A stretch of 64,000 bases of DNA. Source: Dactylis glomerata. Taxonomy: Eukaryota; Streptophyta; Magnoliopsida; Poales; Poaceae. A program made the translations under genes and the position numbers. The stretch covers positions 1,922,001-1,986,000 of the forward strand of contig QXEO01002100.1 of the NCBI GenBank assembly GCA_007115705.1, written 5' to 3'. The notes under the pieces were generated by a model, which worked only from the letters and a program-made list of their open reading frames with translations, searched no databases and had not been told where the DNA came from. Of the stretch, positions 11,061 to 20,483 are shown piece after piece. The number at the start of each line of letters is the position of its first letter. Positions within the stretch are counted from its first letter, which is position 1.

Positions 11061-11334
11061 CAGCTCGGGCCTGGCCGGCTAACCCTAATTCGAAAGTGCG
11101 GCGCCACTCAGCATGGCGCCGCAGAAGCTACAGCCGCGCCACCCTCAGTGGCGCCGCACTAACAGAGCGGGGCCCGCCGTGCCGACGTGTCAGCATGTGT
11201 GGTGGCGCCGCTCCTTCCTCTGCCGCGCCACCGTGAACGGCGCGGCAAAAAAGGGTTAGCCCCGTGAAATATTTTTGCCAGAGGTTTATTTTTTACATTT
11301 GTTTCATCTTTAGGTTATCCGTGTCTAAATTGCC
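11061..11334 (-). repeat. Right terminal inverted repeat of the MULE
   Basis: This is the reverse-complement partner of 3364-3640. It contains the same ordered blocks, with GGCAATTTAGAC at the outer end, GGTGGCGCGGC units and TTTTTTGCCGCGCCGTT-type sequence. It differs from the left TIR by scattered substitutions and small indels. Confidence 0.88.
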
Positions 11335-11343
11335 GAGCAGGAT
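11335..11343. repeat. Right 9-bp target-site duplication of the MULE
   Basis: GAGCAGGAT, partner of GAGCGGGAC at 3355-3363. Confidence 0.85.
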
Positions 11344-11641
11344 AGAGGAGGAAAAGAAATGAAAAGTTAATAGTCGACGGCTGCTGCCTAGAGCTGTTGG
11401 CCTCCGGCTCGAAAACGAGATTCTCCGGCACATAGGGCAATCCTTCACTCGTACTCCTCCTGCTCCTGGGCGTATATAAATTGACTAACTAGGAATGTCA
11501 AGGTCAAAATCAAATGGAACGTGGTTTAGGCTGAAGCCGACGACTTATTAACAAGCAAATATCATCGTGTGGGTGCGCCTACGTGCGTGCACGCGGCATG
11601 TCGACCGGCGTAAAGCACTCTGCCCTCTCTGTGCAAAAATA
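11344..11641. other. Intergenic, TATA-like site only
   Basis: No gene is seen. A TATA-like GTATATAAATTG lies at about 11471-11482, but no convincing coding region follows it. Confidence 0.4.
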
Positions 11642-11643
11642 TA

Positions 11644-11801
11644 CTCCCTCCGTTTTAAAATATAAAATGTTTTATCTTTGTAAAACACATGTATTTAGAC
11701 ATCTTTTAGTGTATAGGTTCACTCGAATATACACACTAAAACGTGTCTAGATATATTTGATTCACAAACCTAAAACATCTTATAATTTGAAACAGAGGGA
11801 G
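11644..11801. mobile_element. Stowaway-type MITE
   Basis: The left end is CTCCCTCCGTTTTAAAATAT and the right end is the imperfect reverse complement, finishing ATTTGAAACAGAGGGAG. TA dinucleotides flank both sides (11642-11643 and 11802-11803), as expected for Tc1/Mariner-type MITEs. The element is 158 bp, AT-rich and non-coding, and inner halves around 11665-11705 and 11730-11785 are complementary. Confidence 0.93.
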
Positions 11802-11803
11802 TA

Positions 11804-13255
11804 CTTATCGCTTATCGGGCAAAAGCAGTCGTCTCTCGTCCCGCCGGCTAATGAAAGAATTCAAAAAGAAAAACGCGCACGTGTATCGGTTTTCGAATTC
11901 TCACCTGACCACATTCGTCGCACCTGCGCAAGATGTGTATCCGAACCCTGCGTGGAAGGTCAGTGTGGTGTGGTGTGGCTGGCGTCTCCTGGGATTTGCG
12001 CTTCGCGACGTCGTCGTCTTCGTGAGTCCAGCCTTTGCCGGCTAGCCGGAGATAAGTGGAAGCTGCCAAACTGTAAAACATATCAAGATTCAGTGGTCAA
12101 AACGCGAAGAGCCTTGGCCCGGCCGGCAGCGGCATGGCGTCGGTCGTGTCCTGTTCCGCATGGCACCCAGCACACCTGTAATTCTGATCGAGTCAAACGA
12201 AACGATGATCGTTTTCGGCGCCATATTGGGGGCACGCCGCCATGGGCCACGGCTGGCATAGTGTACGACGCTCGTAGCACAAGGAGCCGATCAAAGATTT
12301 GTGAGACTGTCCGCGATTTGGATTTCGTTTGCGTACGTATATAGGAGTATGACAATTCCAAATTGCAAAGGGATGACAAAATACTAGTACGAGTGTACGA
12401 CTCTTCCTTGTACCAAACATCAATATGTCAACTCTCGCAGCAGCCCCTGTACTGTTCAACGTGGAGGCACATTGTGTGTTGGAATTGGCCGCGAATTCGC
12501 ATGTTACATCAAGTTGCCTTGATCAACTAGCTAGTAAGAGAAGTCTTTACACTAGTTAATTCCCTAGGACGAATTCAGCATCTCTTCTCTGTTCGTTTAT
12601 TAAAATGAACAGTACACCCAAAGGTTTATTATTTTTGAACGGAAAAGGTTCCGAAGGACCTAGTTGCTGCATTGATTCCAAGCTTGTGGTACAAGATACA
12701 ATGAGGATAAGAATAAAAATGAAATTACACCTAGGTCCTTGAAATATACAGAGAGGACCTCAGAAAGTTTACTAAAATGCAATCATGTCCATCTGTCACA
12801 CCGCCAAGCTCCAAGGATGGAGACGACCAACGGCCACCGTCTTCCTCACCGGGGACTACGCCAGTTGGGCAGAATAAGGCGAGAAGCGCCGTCATCACAC
12901 CATCAAGAGAATGCCTCCACCGAATGAGGTCGCAGGGACGCATCCATGTCGTCGAGAGATGCCATTCGAGGGCATCACAAATCAATGGACTACAACGGGC
13001 CACTATAGAAAAGCTTATGTCCCCGGCGAGCTAAGAATCCTAGATCGCAGACCCACCTTCCTCTCCCCTCACCTTCACGGCCGGCCGGAGAAGAAGATAC
13101 GAGCAGATTCAGAGGATGAAGATCACCGAGAGCCCAAACCTTAGTGAAAAGGTCACCGGTGGAGATCAACAACAACGCATCCGGCCTGCTATTGGCGATC
13201 TCCTAAGCCTTATTTAAGAATCACACATGGTTTTGCGTAAATAAAGAATATTTTT
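11804..13255. other. Intergenic DNA, no supported gene
   Basis: Several short open frames of up to 195 codons occur on both strands but have no domain likeness or conserved motif. The longest begins inside the MITE. A block at 12620-13200 has moderately GC-rich sequence that might be an old gene or LINE fragment, but I cannot name it. Confidence 0.4.
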
Positions 13256-14410
13256 TATGAGTTCACAAATGGCACGATTTTTGCTAAACTCGTCGTCGCT
13301 GTCGGACGATTCCGACTTATAATTTTTTATTGAGAGTCTTTTTCTGGTGGCCTCGTGAAGGAAGATGAGAACAACAAGAAACCGTACAACCGAGCTCTAG
13401 GCAATGATATGCTCATAAAAGATTAGTTTGTCGAGGCTTGAACATATCCGCCTCATCTCTTTTGTGGGCGTTATCGAATGCGGAGAAAGCTTTTTATTCG
13501 AATTGAACAACTCTTGAGAGGAAAACTCCTTTTCTTTATTTGGTAAAGAAATTCTACCGGTCCCCTACAATTTATTCCATATCAAAAAATATCGGCCGCA
13601 CTGAGAGGTATTGCTTACGACATTCCGCCTGACTAAACCGAGAGTACCTTCACAATGGATAATTTGGTATGCTCAAGACTACGTGTGGTCGGTTGCCAAA
13701 GTTTTGATCGAGTACCACCAGCTCCCGGTGAGGACACAAAGAGGTTATTGGTACACAATGAAGCACACAGATGGTCGGGTATGCTTGGTAGCGTGGATTG
13801 CACTGTTCATCATCATGATCCAACTATTTTGCATGATGCGGTTGCCTCGACGGACTTGTAGATTTGACATTTTTCCTTGGCTGCCCAAATCTCTCAATGA
13901 TATAGAAGTTTTGTAGAGATCTCATCTATTTGCTAGGCTTGCTAGTGGAGATGCTTTGGCTTGTAATTACACCATCAATGATCATGACAACATTGTGAGA
14001 TACTATCTAGCCGACGGGATATATCTTTCATGGTCAACATTTATGAAGTCCACCCAACACCCAAAACCTTGGAAGGAATGTAATTTTGCCTTAGCTAAAA
14101 AAAAATGTCATGAGGACATTAAGAGATCTTTCATTGTGTTGCAAGCTCGATTTGTAATTGTTCGAGGTTCCGCTCGTTTTTGAGACAAAATGTCCCTACA
14201 CAATATTATGATTGCATATGTCATTCTACGCAACATGATCGTCGATGATAAAAGGAAAATGGACTTTTAATGTTTCTTCGATAATGTTGGTAGCCATGTC
14301 AAACCTTAGAGGAACCCAGATCGGATCCAAGCTTCTGTTGAAACGTACAGGAACTCACCATCTCCATGATGATCACGTTGAGCACCAACTACACAGGGGG
14401 GGGGCAGTCT
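13256..14410 (+). pseudogene. PIF/Harbinger-type transposase pseudogene
   Basis: Conceptual reading across frames gives the Harbinger (HARBI1-like) DDE order: 'GMLGSVDCT' near 13778, 'DPTILHDAVASTDL' near 13818, 'NDIEVL' near 13897, then an intact stretch 13956-14183 with YYLADGIY, STFMKS and 'IVLQARFVIVRG', and finally 'NIMIAYVILRNMIVDD' near 14200-14250. At least two frame changes and several stops (13859-13861 and 13914-13916 among them) break it, so it cannot make a full protein. No terminal repeats were found, so the element's edges are unknown. Weak remains of the N-terminal region extend left to about 13256. Confidence 0.85.
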
Positions 14411-14653
14411 CTAGTTATTTCATATTTGTTCTTGTATAATTTGGACCATTCATCCATTTTAGAACATTCTTTATTTTGTTTTATTATGTAAATTGGGCAT
14501 TCATTGCAGTTTGGATTATTGTTATATTATGTGAGGTTAAAACAGTAATATTTGTATTGTAGTTGTATTAACATTATATTATTTTAAATTATAAGTATAG
14601 ATTAAACCCTTGTCCTAATTTGCGGTACCATGTGGGTTCTAGGCTATACAGAT
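14411..14653. other. AT-rich intergenic
   Basis: Nothing is recognised apart from a G run at about 14396-14405 at its edge. Confidence 0.4.
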
Positions 14654-14661
14654 CCTGTAAG

Positions 14662-15218
14662 TAGGGCTGCAAGAAAAGCTTGAGACTCGTGAGCGGCTCG
14701 AGATCAACTCATTTCGTAGCTCGACTCGAGATCGACTCAAAAGGAAATGAGCAGAGTATGAGCGTCTTATATAGCTCCACTGGAATACGAGTTGATCTTG
14801 AGCCAACCCTAGCTCGCTTGATTTAGCTCGATAGCTCGAAAAGAATATAATCATATATAATAATTTATTATATATTAAAAGGAAATATACAAGTTTATTA
14901 TCGTATATGTTGCAGATGAGGTTTATTCCTTCTAATTTGGATGAAATTTTGACTAAGCGTATATAGAAGGTTAATTTATTCCTTCTATACGTCGTGGATG
15001 TTTTTTTTGTACTTTATATGCAAGAAAAATTGAAATTTTCGTTATATTTCTTAGCTCGAAACTAGCTCGAGATTGACTCGAGATCGTTACAAGCTGAGTA
15101 TGAACCAACTTTTATAGCTCGACCATTAACTCAACTTAGTATGAACTCGCTTGAATTTTTGTATAAGCTGAGCCGAGCCAAGTCTAACCCACTCAAGCTC
15201 GACTCGTTTGCAGCCCTA
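14662..15218. mobile_element. hAT-type non-autonomous element (MITE)
   Basis: The ends are TAGGGCTGCAAG and TTGCAGCCCTA, giving an 11-bp terminal inverted repeat. An exact 8-bp duplication, CCTGTAAG, flanks it at 14654-14661 and 15219-15226. The 557-bp interior is rich in AGCTCGA/TCGAGCT-type motifs near both ends and AT-rich in the middle, with no coding potential. An 8-bp target duplication and a TAGGG-type end fit the hAT superfamily. Confidence 0.93.
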
Positions 15219-15226
15219 CCTGTAAG

Positions 15227-15908
15227 CGGAGCTCGTGCGATTTTAGGGGTACCTGATCCATGTTTCTCTGATATGAAAATATATGAGATCGGCTGAAGAT
15301 GCTCTAAGTAGAGAAGGGAAGAAAGATGTTAAATCGATCCTTGCCATGGGCCATGTTCGGAATTCGGATCCTTCCGAGGAGCGCTCCACGTCGTGATCTT
15401 CTCGCGGTAAAGCGATGCCATGGCATTCTCGTGTTCCTCATCCGACCTTTACCGCCGGCCGTCAACGCTTCTTATCCAGCCCAGCCGCCGCACTCCATTG
15501 CCGCGACGCGATCCGATAAAGAACTCATCAGAGCTGACTCACTATCACTCATCCAAGCGGATGCAACCTTCGCATACAGACCCCGTCACTCCCGCATCCC
15601 CGCCGTCCATTCCCTCCCATCCGACGGCCAGCAGACCACGGCTCCTGCCCCGGCCTTCCGGCCATCTTCCCAAACATATAAAACCCCAGAGCATCATCAT
15701 CACCATCATCACAGATCGTTAAACTAAGCACATGCCGCATAACAATCACGATTGAATTGATACACCGATCGGAAAAGGATCACCAGCAGCTTATCTTAAT
15801 CCCGGCACACCCCACCGTTTATAAACTCCGGTCTTCCCCGCTCTGCCAGCCTTATACCATTTCCGTCCGGTTGTTGTTCCACTAAATCTCTGGTCTTTCA
15901 AGTTACCA
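15227..15908 (+). promoter_or_regulatory. Upstream region of the U-box gene with two TATA candidates
   Basis: TATAAAA at 15677-15683 (in ACATATAAAACCCC) and TTTATAAAC at 15818-15825 are both plausible TATA boxes. The second would give a short 5' UTR of about 60 nt before the ATG at 15909. A CCACGTCG motif (ACGT core) lies near 15387. A 133-codon open frame at 15326-15727 overlaps the first TATA box and looks accidental. Confidence 0.45.
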
Positions 15909-18005
15909 ATGGCTAAACCGAGAGCGGTGGCGGTCGCCTCCGCCGCGCCGTCGACGTCCGCCGGCTCCTACGCCTACGCGCCGTACGCGTCGGCGTTCAT
16001 GCCGCCGCCCCCGTCGCCCTCCGACGGGGACCTCCTCCGCTCCCTGCACCTCCTGGCGCGCGACCTCTCCGCCGCCGAGACGCCCGCGCCGTTCCTCCGC
16101 GCCGCGTCCGCGTCCGTCTCCAGGCGCGCCAGGCTCCTCGCCGCGGCCTTCGACGACCTGCTCCTCTGCGCCCCTGCGACCGCAGGGGACCTGCCGCGGT
16201 CCGCCTCGCTCTGCCTGCGGGAGGTGCTCCTCGTGCTGCAGCGGTTCAAGGCCGTCGTCGCCGACTGCTCCGCGCGGAGCCGCACGCTGCTCCTGCTGCG
16301 GTCCGACGAGACGGGCGCCGAGCTGCGGGACCTGCACCACGACCTCGCCACGCTGCTCGACCTCCTGCCCGTCGTCGAGCTGGGCCTCGCCGACGACGTC
16401 ATGGACCTCCTCGCCCTCGCGTCGCGCCAGTGCCGGCGCTGCTCGTCCGGCGCGGAGGCCGAACCGCCGCTCAAGGCCGACGTGCTCTCGCTGATCGACG
16501 AGATCGAGCGGGAGATCGTGCCGGAGCGGGAGCGGCTGGAGGAGATCCTGGAGGAGGTTGGCATCAACGACCCGGCCAGCTGCAGCGACGAGATCGAGAC
16601 CCTCGAGCGGGAGATCGGCGACCGGGCGTCGGAGAGATGGACCGGCTCGATGATCGCCCTCGTCGGCCTCCTCCGTTACGCCAAGTGCGTCCTCTTCAGC
16701 GCCACGCCGCGGCCTTCAGATTCTGCCAACAAGGCGGACGCCGATACCGACGGCGAAGACGACGGGGAGTCGCCGGCGCCTCCGATGGACCTCCGATGCC
16801 CCATCTCCCTCGACCTAATGCGCGACCCCGTCGTCGCCGCCAGCGGCCAGACGTACGACCGCGAGTCCATCGACCGGTGGTTCGGCTCCGGCAAGTCAAC
16901 CTGCCCCAAGACAGGGCAGGTCCTGGCCAGTCTGGAGCTGGTGCCCAACAAGTCCCTCAAGAACCTCATCACGAAATGGTGCCGCGAGAACGGCGTCGCC
17001 ATGGAGGCCTGCGAGGCCAGCAAGGGCGAGCAGGCGCAGGCGGTGGCCGCGAACAAGGCGGCGCTGGAGGTGGCGCGCATGACGGCGTCGTTCCTGGTGA
17101 AGAAGCTGTCGGTGACCTTCTCCCCGGACGCGGCCAGCCGCGTGGTGCGCGAGATCCGGCTGCTCTCCAAGTCCGGCTCGGAGAACCGCGCGTTCGTGGG
17201 AGAGGCCGGCGCCGTGCCGATGCTGGTGCCCCTGCTCTACTCCGAGGACGCCGCGCTCCAGCTCAACGCGGTGACCGCGCTGCTGAACCTGTCGATCCTG
17301 GAGGCCAACAAGAAGCGCATCATGCACGCGGACGGCGCCGTGGAGGCGGTGACCCACATCATGGGGTCCGGCGGCACGACGTGGCGCGCCAAGGAGAACG
17401 CCGCGGCGGCAGTGCTGAGCCTGGCGTCCGTGCACACGTACCGGCGCAGGCTGGGCCGGAACGCGTCGGTGGTGGAGAAGCTGGCGCAGCTGGCGCGCGC
17501 CGGCCCGAGGAGCACGAAGAAGGACGCGCTGGCGGCGCTGCTGTCGCTGGCGGGGGAGCGGGAGAACGTGGCGAGGCTGGTGGACGCCGGCGTGGCCGAG
17601 GCGGCGCTGTCCGCCGTCAGCGACGAGGAGACGGCTGCTGCGGTGCTGGCGGCGCTGGCCAAGCGCGGCGGCGCGGAGGCGATCGCGAGCATCGACGGCG
17701 CCGTGGCGCGGCTGGTGGCGGAGATGAGGCGCGGCACGGACTGGGCCAGGGAGAGCGCCACGGCCGCGCTGGTGCTGCTGTGCCGGCGCCTGGGCGCGCG
17801 GGCGGTGAGCCAGGTGATGGCCGTGCCCGGGGTGGAGTGGGCCATCTGGGAGCTGATGGGCACGGGCACGGACCGCGCGAGGCGGAAGGCCGCGTCGCTC
17901 GGCAGGATATGCCGGCGCTGGGCGGCCGCCTCCGCCGCCGACGGCGAGCGCGGCGCCGAGTGCCCCGCCTCCAGCGTGGAGCCTCCTGCCATGATGGCTT
18001 CCTAG
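15909..18005 (+). CDS. U-box/ARM-repeat E3 ubiquitin ligase (PUB17/18/19-type)
   Basis: Single-exon CDS of 698 codons with a good ATG context (ACCAATGGCT). Plant U-box proteins of this class transfer ubiquitin from E2 enzymes to substrates and act in defence, stress or hormone signalling. The N-terminal part (about residues 25-280) is helical and resembles the UND region. The U-box lies at about 293-365 (DLRCPISLDLMRDPVV, GQTYDRESI..W, CPKTGQ, VPNKSLKNLI..WC). The C-terminal half (about 400-660) is built of Leu/Ala-rich ARM-like repeats such as 'LNAVTALLNLSI' and 'KENAAAAVLSLA'. Length and order match intact family members, and no stop or frameshift is seen. The gene is very GC-rich, which produces long overlapping open frames in other frames that are not genes. 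Which ortholog it is cannot be settled here. Confidence 0.95.
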   Translation: MAKPRAVAVASAAPSTSAGSYAYAPYASAFMPPPPSPSDGDLLRSLHLLARDLSAAETPAPFLRAASASVSRRARLLAAAFDDLLLCAPATAGDLPRSASLCLREVLLVLQRFKAVVADCSARSRTLLLLRSDETGAELRDLHHDLATLLDLLPVVELGLADDVMDLLALASRQCRRCSSGAEAEPPLKADVLSLIDEIEREIVPERERLEEILEEVGINDPASCSDEIETLEREIGDRASERWTGSMIALVGLLRYAKCVLFSATPRPSDSANKADADTDGEDDGESPAPPMDLRCPISLDLMRDPVVAASGQTYDRESIDRWFGSGKSTCPKTGQVLASLELVPNKSLKNLITKWCRENGVAMEACEASKGEQAQAVAANKAALEVARMTASFLVKKLSVTFSPDAASRVVREIRLLSKSGSENRAFVGEAGAVPMLVPLLYSEDAALQLNAVTALLNLSILEANKKRIMHADGAVEAVTHIMGSGGTTWRAKENAAAAVLSLASVHTYRRRLGRNASVVEKLAQLARAGPRSTKKDALAALLSLAGERENVARLVDAGVAEAALSAVSDEETAAAVLAALAKRGGAEAIASIDGAVARLVAEMRRGTDWARESATAALVLLCRRLGARAVSQVMAVPGVEWAIWELMGTGTDRARRKAASLGRICRRWAAASAADGERGAECPASSVEPPAMMAS

Positions 18006-19744
18006 ATGTTGACATGCCCGTCATCGTAGGATTACAGCTCGGTTACTTTTTCACTTCTTCTTGTACAAACGAAGCTTGATTAGGCTGTGACGATTCTTTT
18101 GCGCGATCGAGAGGTAACAGTGAGTGGTTGATCAACTGTGTATACGGAGCTCCGCCTCCATGTAATTCCTACCAAAATTTTACTCTTTCTTGACACGAAA
18201 TACTACATTCACGAAGTGAAGCAAGATTCAGCTTGTGCCTGTGGAATTGCTCATTTCTGGATAGATTTTGGCGGGCGAGGATAACCGGTACGCCTTATCT
18301 TTCTGACGTCCCAGCCACCGGTATTCGAATTGGGGAGGAAAGCAACGTACATTGGTTCCTGCCAGGCGCAGTCCCTGTCCTCTCCATGATCATCCAAGGT
18401 AACAGAAACAAGCAACTGGGATGCATTGGCTGATCGGCGCTTCATGTGTTCTGGCTATCATTGGGTGGTTGATTTGTCCAACGCTCGCTGGAGTGATTGC
18501 CATGATTGGGACCAGCCGCCAGCCTTTCTCCTCTGCTGTCCGGCAAGCATGATTCCCGGCAGAAAGAGGCGGAGGTTTCACTGCACGTCTACGAGGCTCG
18601 CAGCGCGCAGGCAGGTGGAATGTTCGATCGGTGCATGAGTAGACGCCAAGATCCGCTCGCCGCTCGCCTCGACGATGACGTGCGGCGGCGCTGGCTTTTG
18701 GGGAGGAACGCGTCGCGCCGCCCGTCGTCCAGCTCGCGTTCTTTGGAACGAACGGACGTGCTGTCGGGTCAGTCGAGCACGCACGCCTGTGTTTCCTATT
18801 TCGGAAAGTAAAAGGGTTTATCTTTCTGCCTAATTTGACATCTCCATGTCGATCAAGGAGGAGGCTTTTTGGTCTCCTAGCTAAGCCAAGCTCTGATTCT
18901 GTGACGTGTTTGGTAGGCTGGATCTGTTGAGATATTTTCAGTGCGTCTGTTGTTTAGTAGCTTGAACATGGTGAGAGATACAAAATAGATTGAAAACATA
19001 CACAAAGACCCCAAAATACAAGGGAGCTCTGGCGAGACGAGCTCCGGGGCGAGGCGAGCTAGCTGTTGAAGTGGCGGCGCAAGGCCGTGGCGGGGGGCAG
19101 GCCGACGCTGCTGCTCGCTCGGACCTGGTAGGACACGGAGCTGCTGACGAGATGACCTGCTGCTCCCTTGCCGGTGAGGATGAGCCCCGCATCAAGCCGC
19201 CGCCATGCACCTCCTCGGTGAGCCACCGCCGGGAGGCAGCCCTCTGGATGGGGCCATGAGAGAGGGTGCATCAGTAGGGTTCATCGAGACGTCGACAGAG
19301 AAGGGTTGCGAGAGAGAGGGCGGCACAAGAGAGGATAGCAAGAGAGAGAAGGGTGACTCGAGAGAGGGCGCACCGATAGGGTTTGTCGAGGCGGCGGTGG
19401 GGGTGCTCGTCGGGCCAGGAGGAAGGACGCCAGGCGGTGAGTGTGCTCGTCGGGGAGAGAAGGATGTTGGGTACACGGGACGGGGGAGGAGAAAGGATTG
19501 GGGCAAATGACCGGTGCGAGTGTGGGTCTCGGGAGGGGCGGGGAGGCGCGGGTCAGCTATAGTGTTTTGCAGGGATGGACTCGGCCTGAGCGAGTTGTGA
19601 AGCTCGATTTGAGCTTCGCAACCTAGCGTGCTCGAAGCCATTTTTCGTATAAGTTGGGCAGTGTTGAGATAACCTGAGCGAAGCTACCAAACGATAATTT
19701 GTTGGTTGAGCCAGGATGTGGTGAGAATATACTAAACACATTCT
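18006..19744. other. 3' flank of the U-box gene and intergenic DNA
   Basis: No supported gene. The stretch includes a GC-rich block at 19020-19560 with short open frames of no recognisable family. It also contains the first copy of a 63-bp direct repeat (18810-18872) described separately. Confidence 0.45.
18810..18872 (+). repeat. Direct repeat, copy 1
   Basis: AAAAGGGTTTATCTTTCTGC... to ...GGAGGCTTTTTGG matches 19745-19808 with about ten differences. A second shared segment follows it (18908-18936), whose partner at 19701-19730 lies before the second copy, so the order of the two segments is swapped. Confidence 0.7.
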
Positions 19745-19808
19745 AAAAGGTTTATATCTTTCTGCCCAATTTGACCCCTCCGTGTCGATGAGATAGGAGG
19801 CTTTTGGG
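19745..19808 (+). repeat. Direct repeat, copy 2
   Basis: Partner of 18810-18872. The hAT-type element at 19809 is inserted directly at its 3' end, and the last eight bases form the left target duplication of that element. Confidence 0.7.
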
Positions 19809-20475
19809 TAGGGATGTAAACGGATCGGATCGGATTTTGCCTTTACCATATCCTCTACCATATTTTTTCATCGGAGCGGAGCGAATAATGACCGGATGCG
19901 GATTTGGAAACGGGTATATCTTATCGCGGATTCGGAATGGAAATAGAGCGGACTCGGGGCGGAAACAAAACTAATCGGATCGGTTATAAGTAGTTCGAAT
20001 AACCATAGAACCGAGAATACATAGAATAAAAATGGTAACATGATGAAAGGAAGAAATATAATTTACAAACATGAATAATAATGTACACACATGACCTATG
20101 TTACCATTCACACGTGTTTGAATAGCATTGTAGCCAAATAAACTTGTAATTTGTAAGGTACAATGACTACGTAAGTGAGTTGAATTATTATCGAACTACT
20201 CAAAAACTTACTAACTACTAGTTGTGCTATTTTATCTTAACCTTTTCGAAAAAAATCAGATTATTCGGTAAAAAACCATCGGATAATCCTAATTAATTAT
20301 CGGATAATCCATATTTGACGCTATTTTGCATACCATATCCTATAGCATATTCGAGTGCTCACTTCGGAATCGGATATCGTTATTTGTCGGATTCCTATAA
20401 ACCGGATATGGATTCTTCAAAACGAATTCGGCGATAGATTTGGTTCAGAAATTATCCTATCCGTTTACATTTCTA
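19809..20475. mobile_element. hAT-type non-autonomous element (MITE), second family
   Basis: The ends are TAGGGATGTAAACGGATCGG and ATCCGTTTACATTTCTA, an inverted repeat of about 17 bp with one mismatch. The flanks are CTTTTGGG (19801-19808) and TTTTTGGG (20476-20483), an 8-bp target duplication with one mismatch. The 667-bp interior carries many CGGAT/ATCCG units near both ends and an AT-rich centre with no ORF. The internal sequence is unlike the 14662-15218 element. Confidence 0.9.
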
Positions 20476-20483
20476 TTTTTGGG

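Larger units (their letters stand above)
3364..11334. mobile_element. Complete Mutator-like element (MULE) carrying PMD gene and transposase
   Basis: The element is 7971 bp. It starts GGCGATTTAAAC, and its right end read backwards starts GGCAATTTAGAC. It has long terminal inverted repeats and a 9-bp target duplication (GAGCGGGAC/GAGCAGGAT). Inside are a PMD (plant mobile domain) gene on +, a MuDR-type transposase on - and a coiled-coil ORF on -. The two main transcription units converge on the middle, each with a non-coding first exon next to its TIR. MULE assignment rests on the transposase domains, long TIRs and 9-bp duplication together. All frames contain stops, so the copy is probably not autonomous now. 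Confidence 0.93.

Noticed and set aside
11757..12344. 195-codon open frame right of the MULE
   Set aside because: It begins inside a Stowaway MITE and has no recognisable domain or conserved start context.
14396..14405. Poly-G run as a regulatory G-quadruplex
   Set aside because: Single G runs at 14396, 50235 and the C run at 3786 are isolated homopolymers, with no multi-run pattern needed for a quadruplex.
15326..15727. 133-codon frame upstream of the U-box gene
   Set aside because: It overlaps a TATA candidate and has a His-repeat end from a CATCAT run. It shows no domain.
17237..17992. 251-codon antisense open frame on the U-box gene
   Set aside because: It is a low-complexity Ser/Ala-rich shadow of the GC-rich gene on the opposite strand.
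16430..18079. Long (549-codon) open frame in a second frame over the U-box gene
   Set aside because: It is an artefact of GC-rich coding sequence. The product is Arg/Gly-rich with no domain, while the in-register frame encodes a complete U-box/ARM protein.
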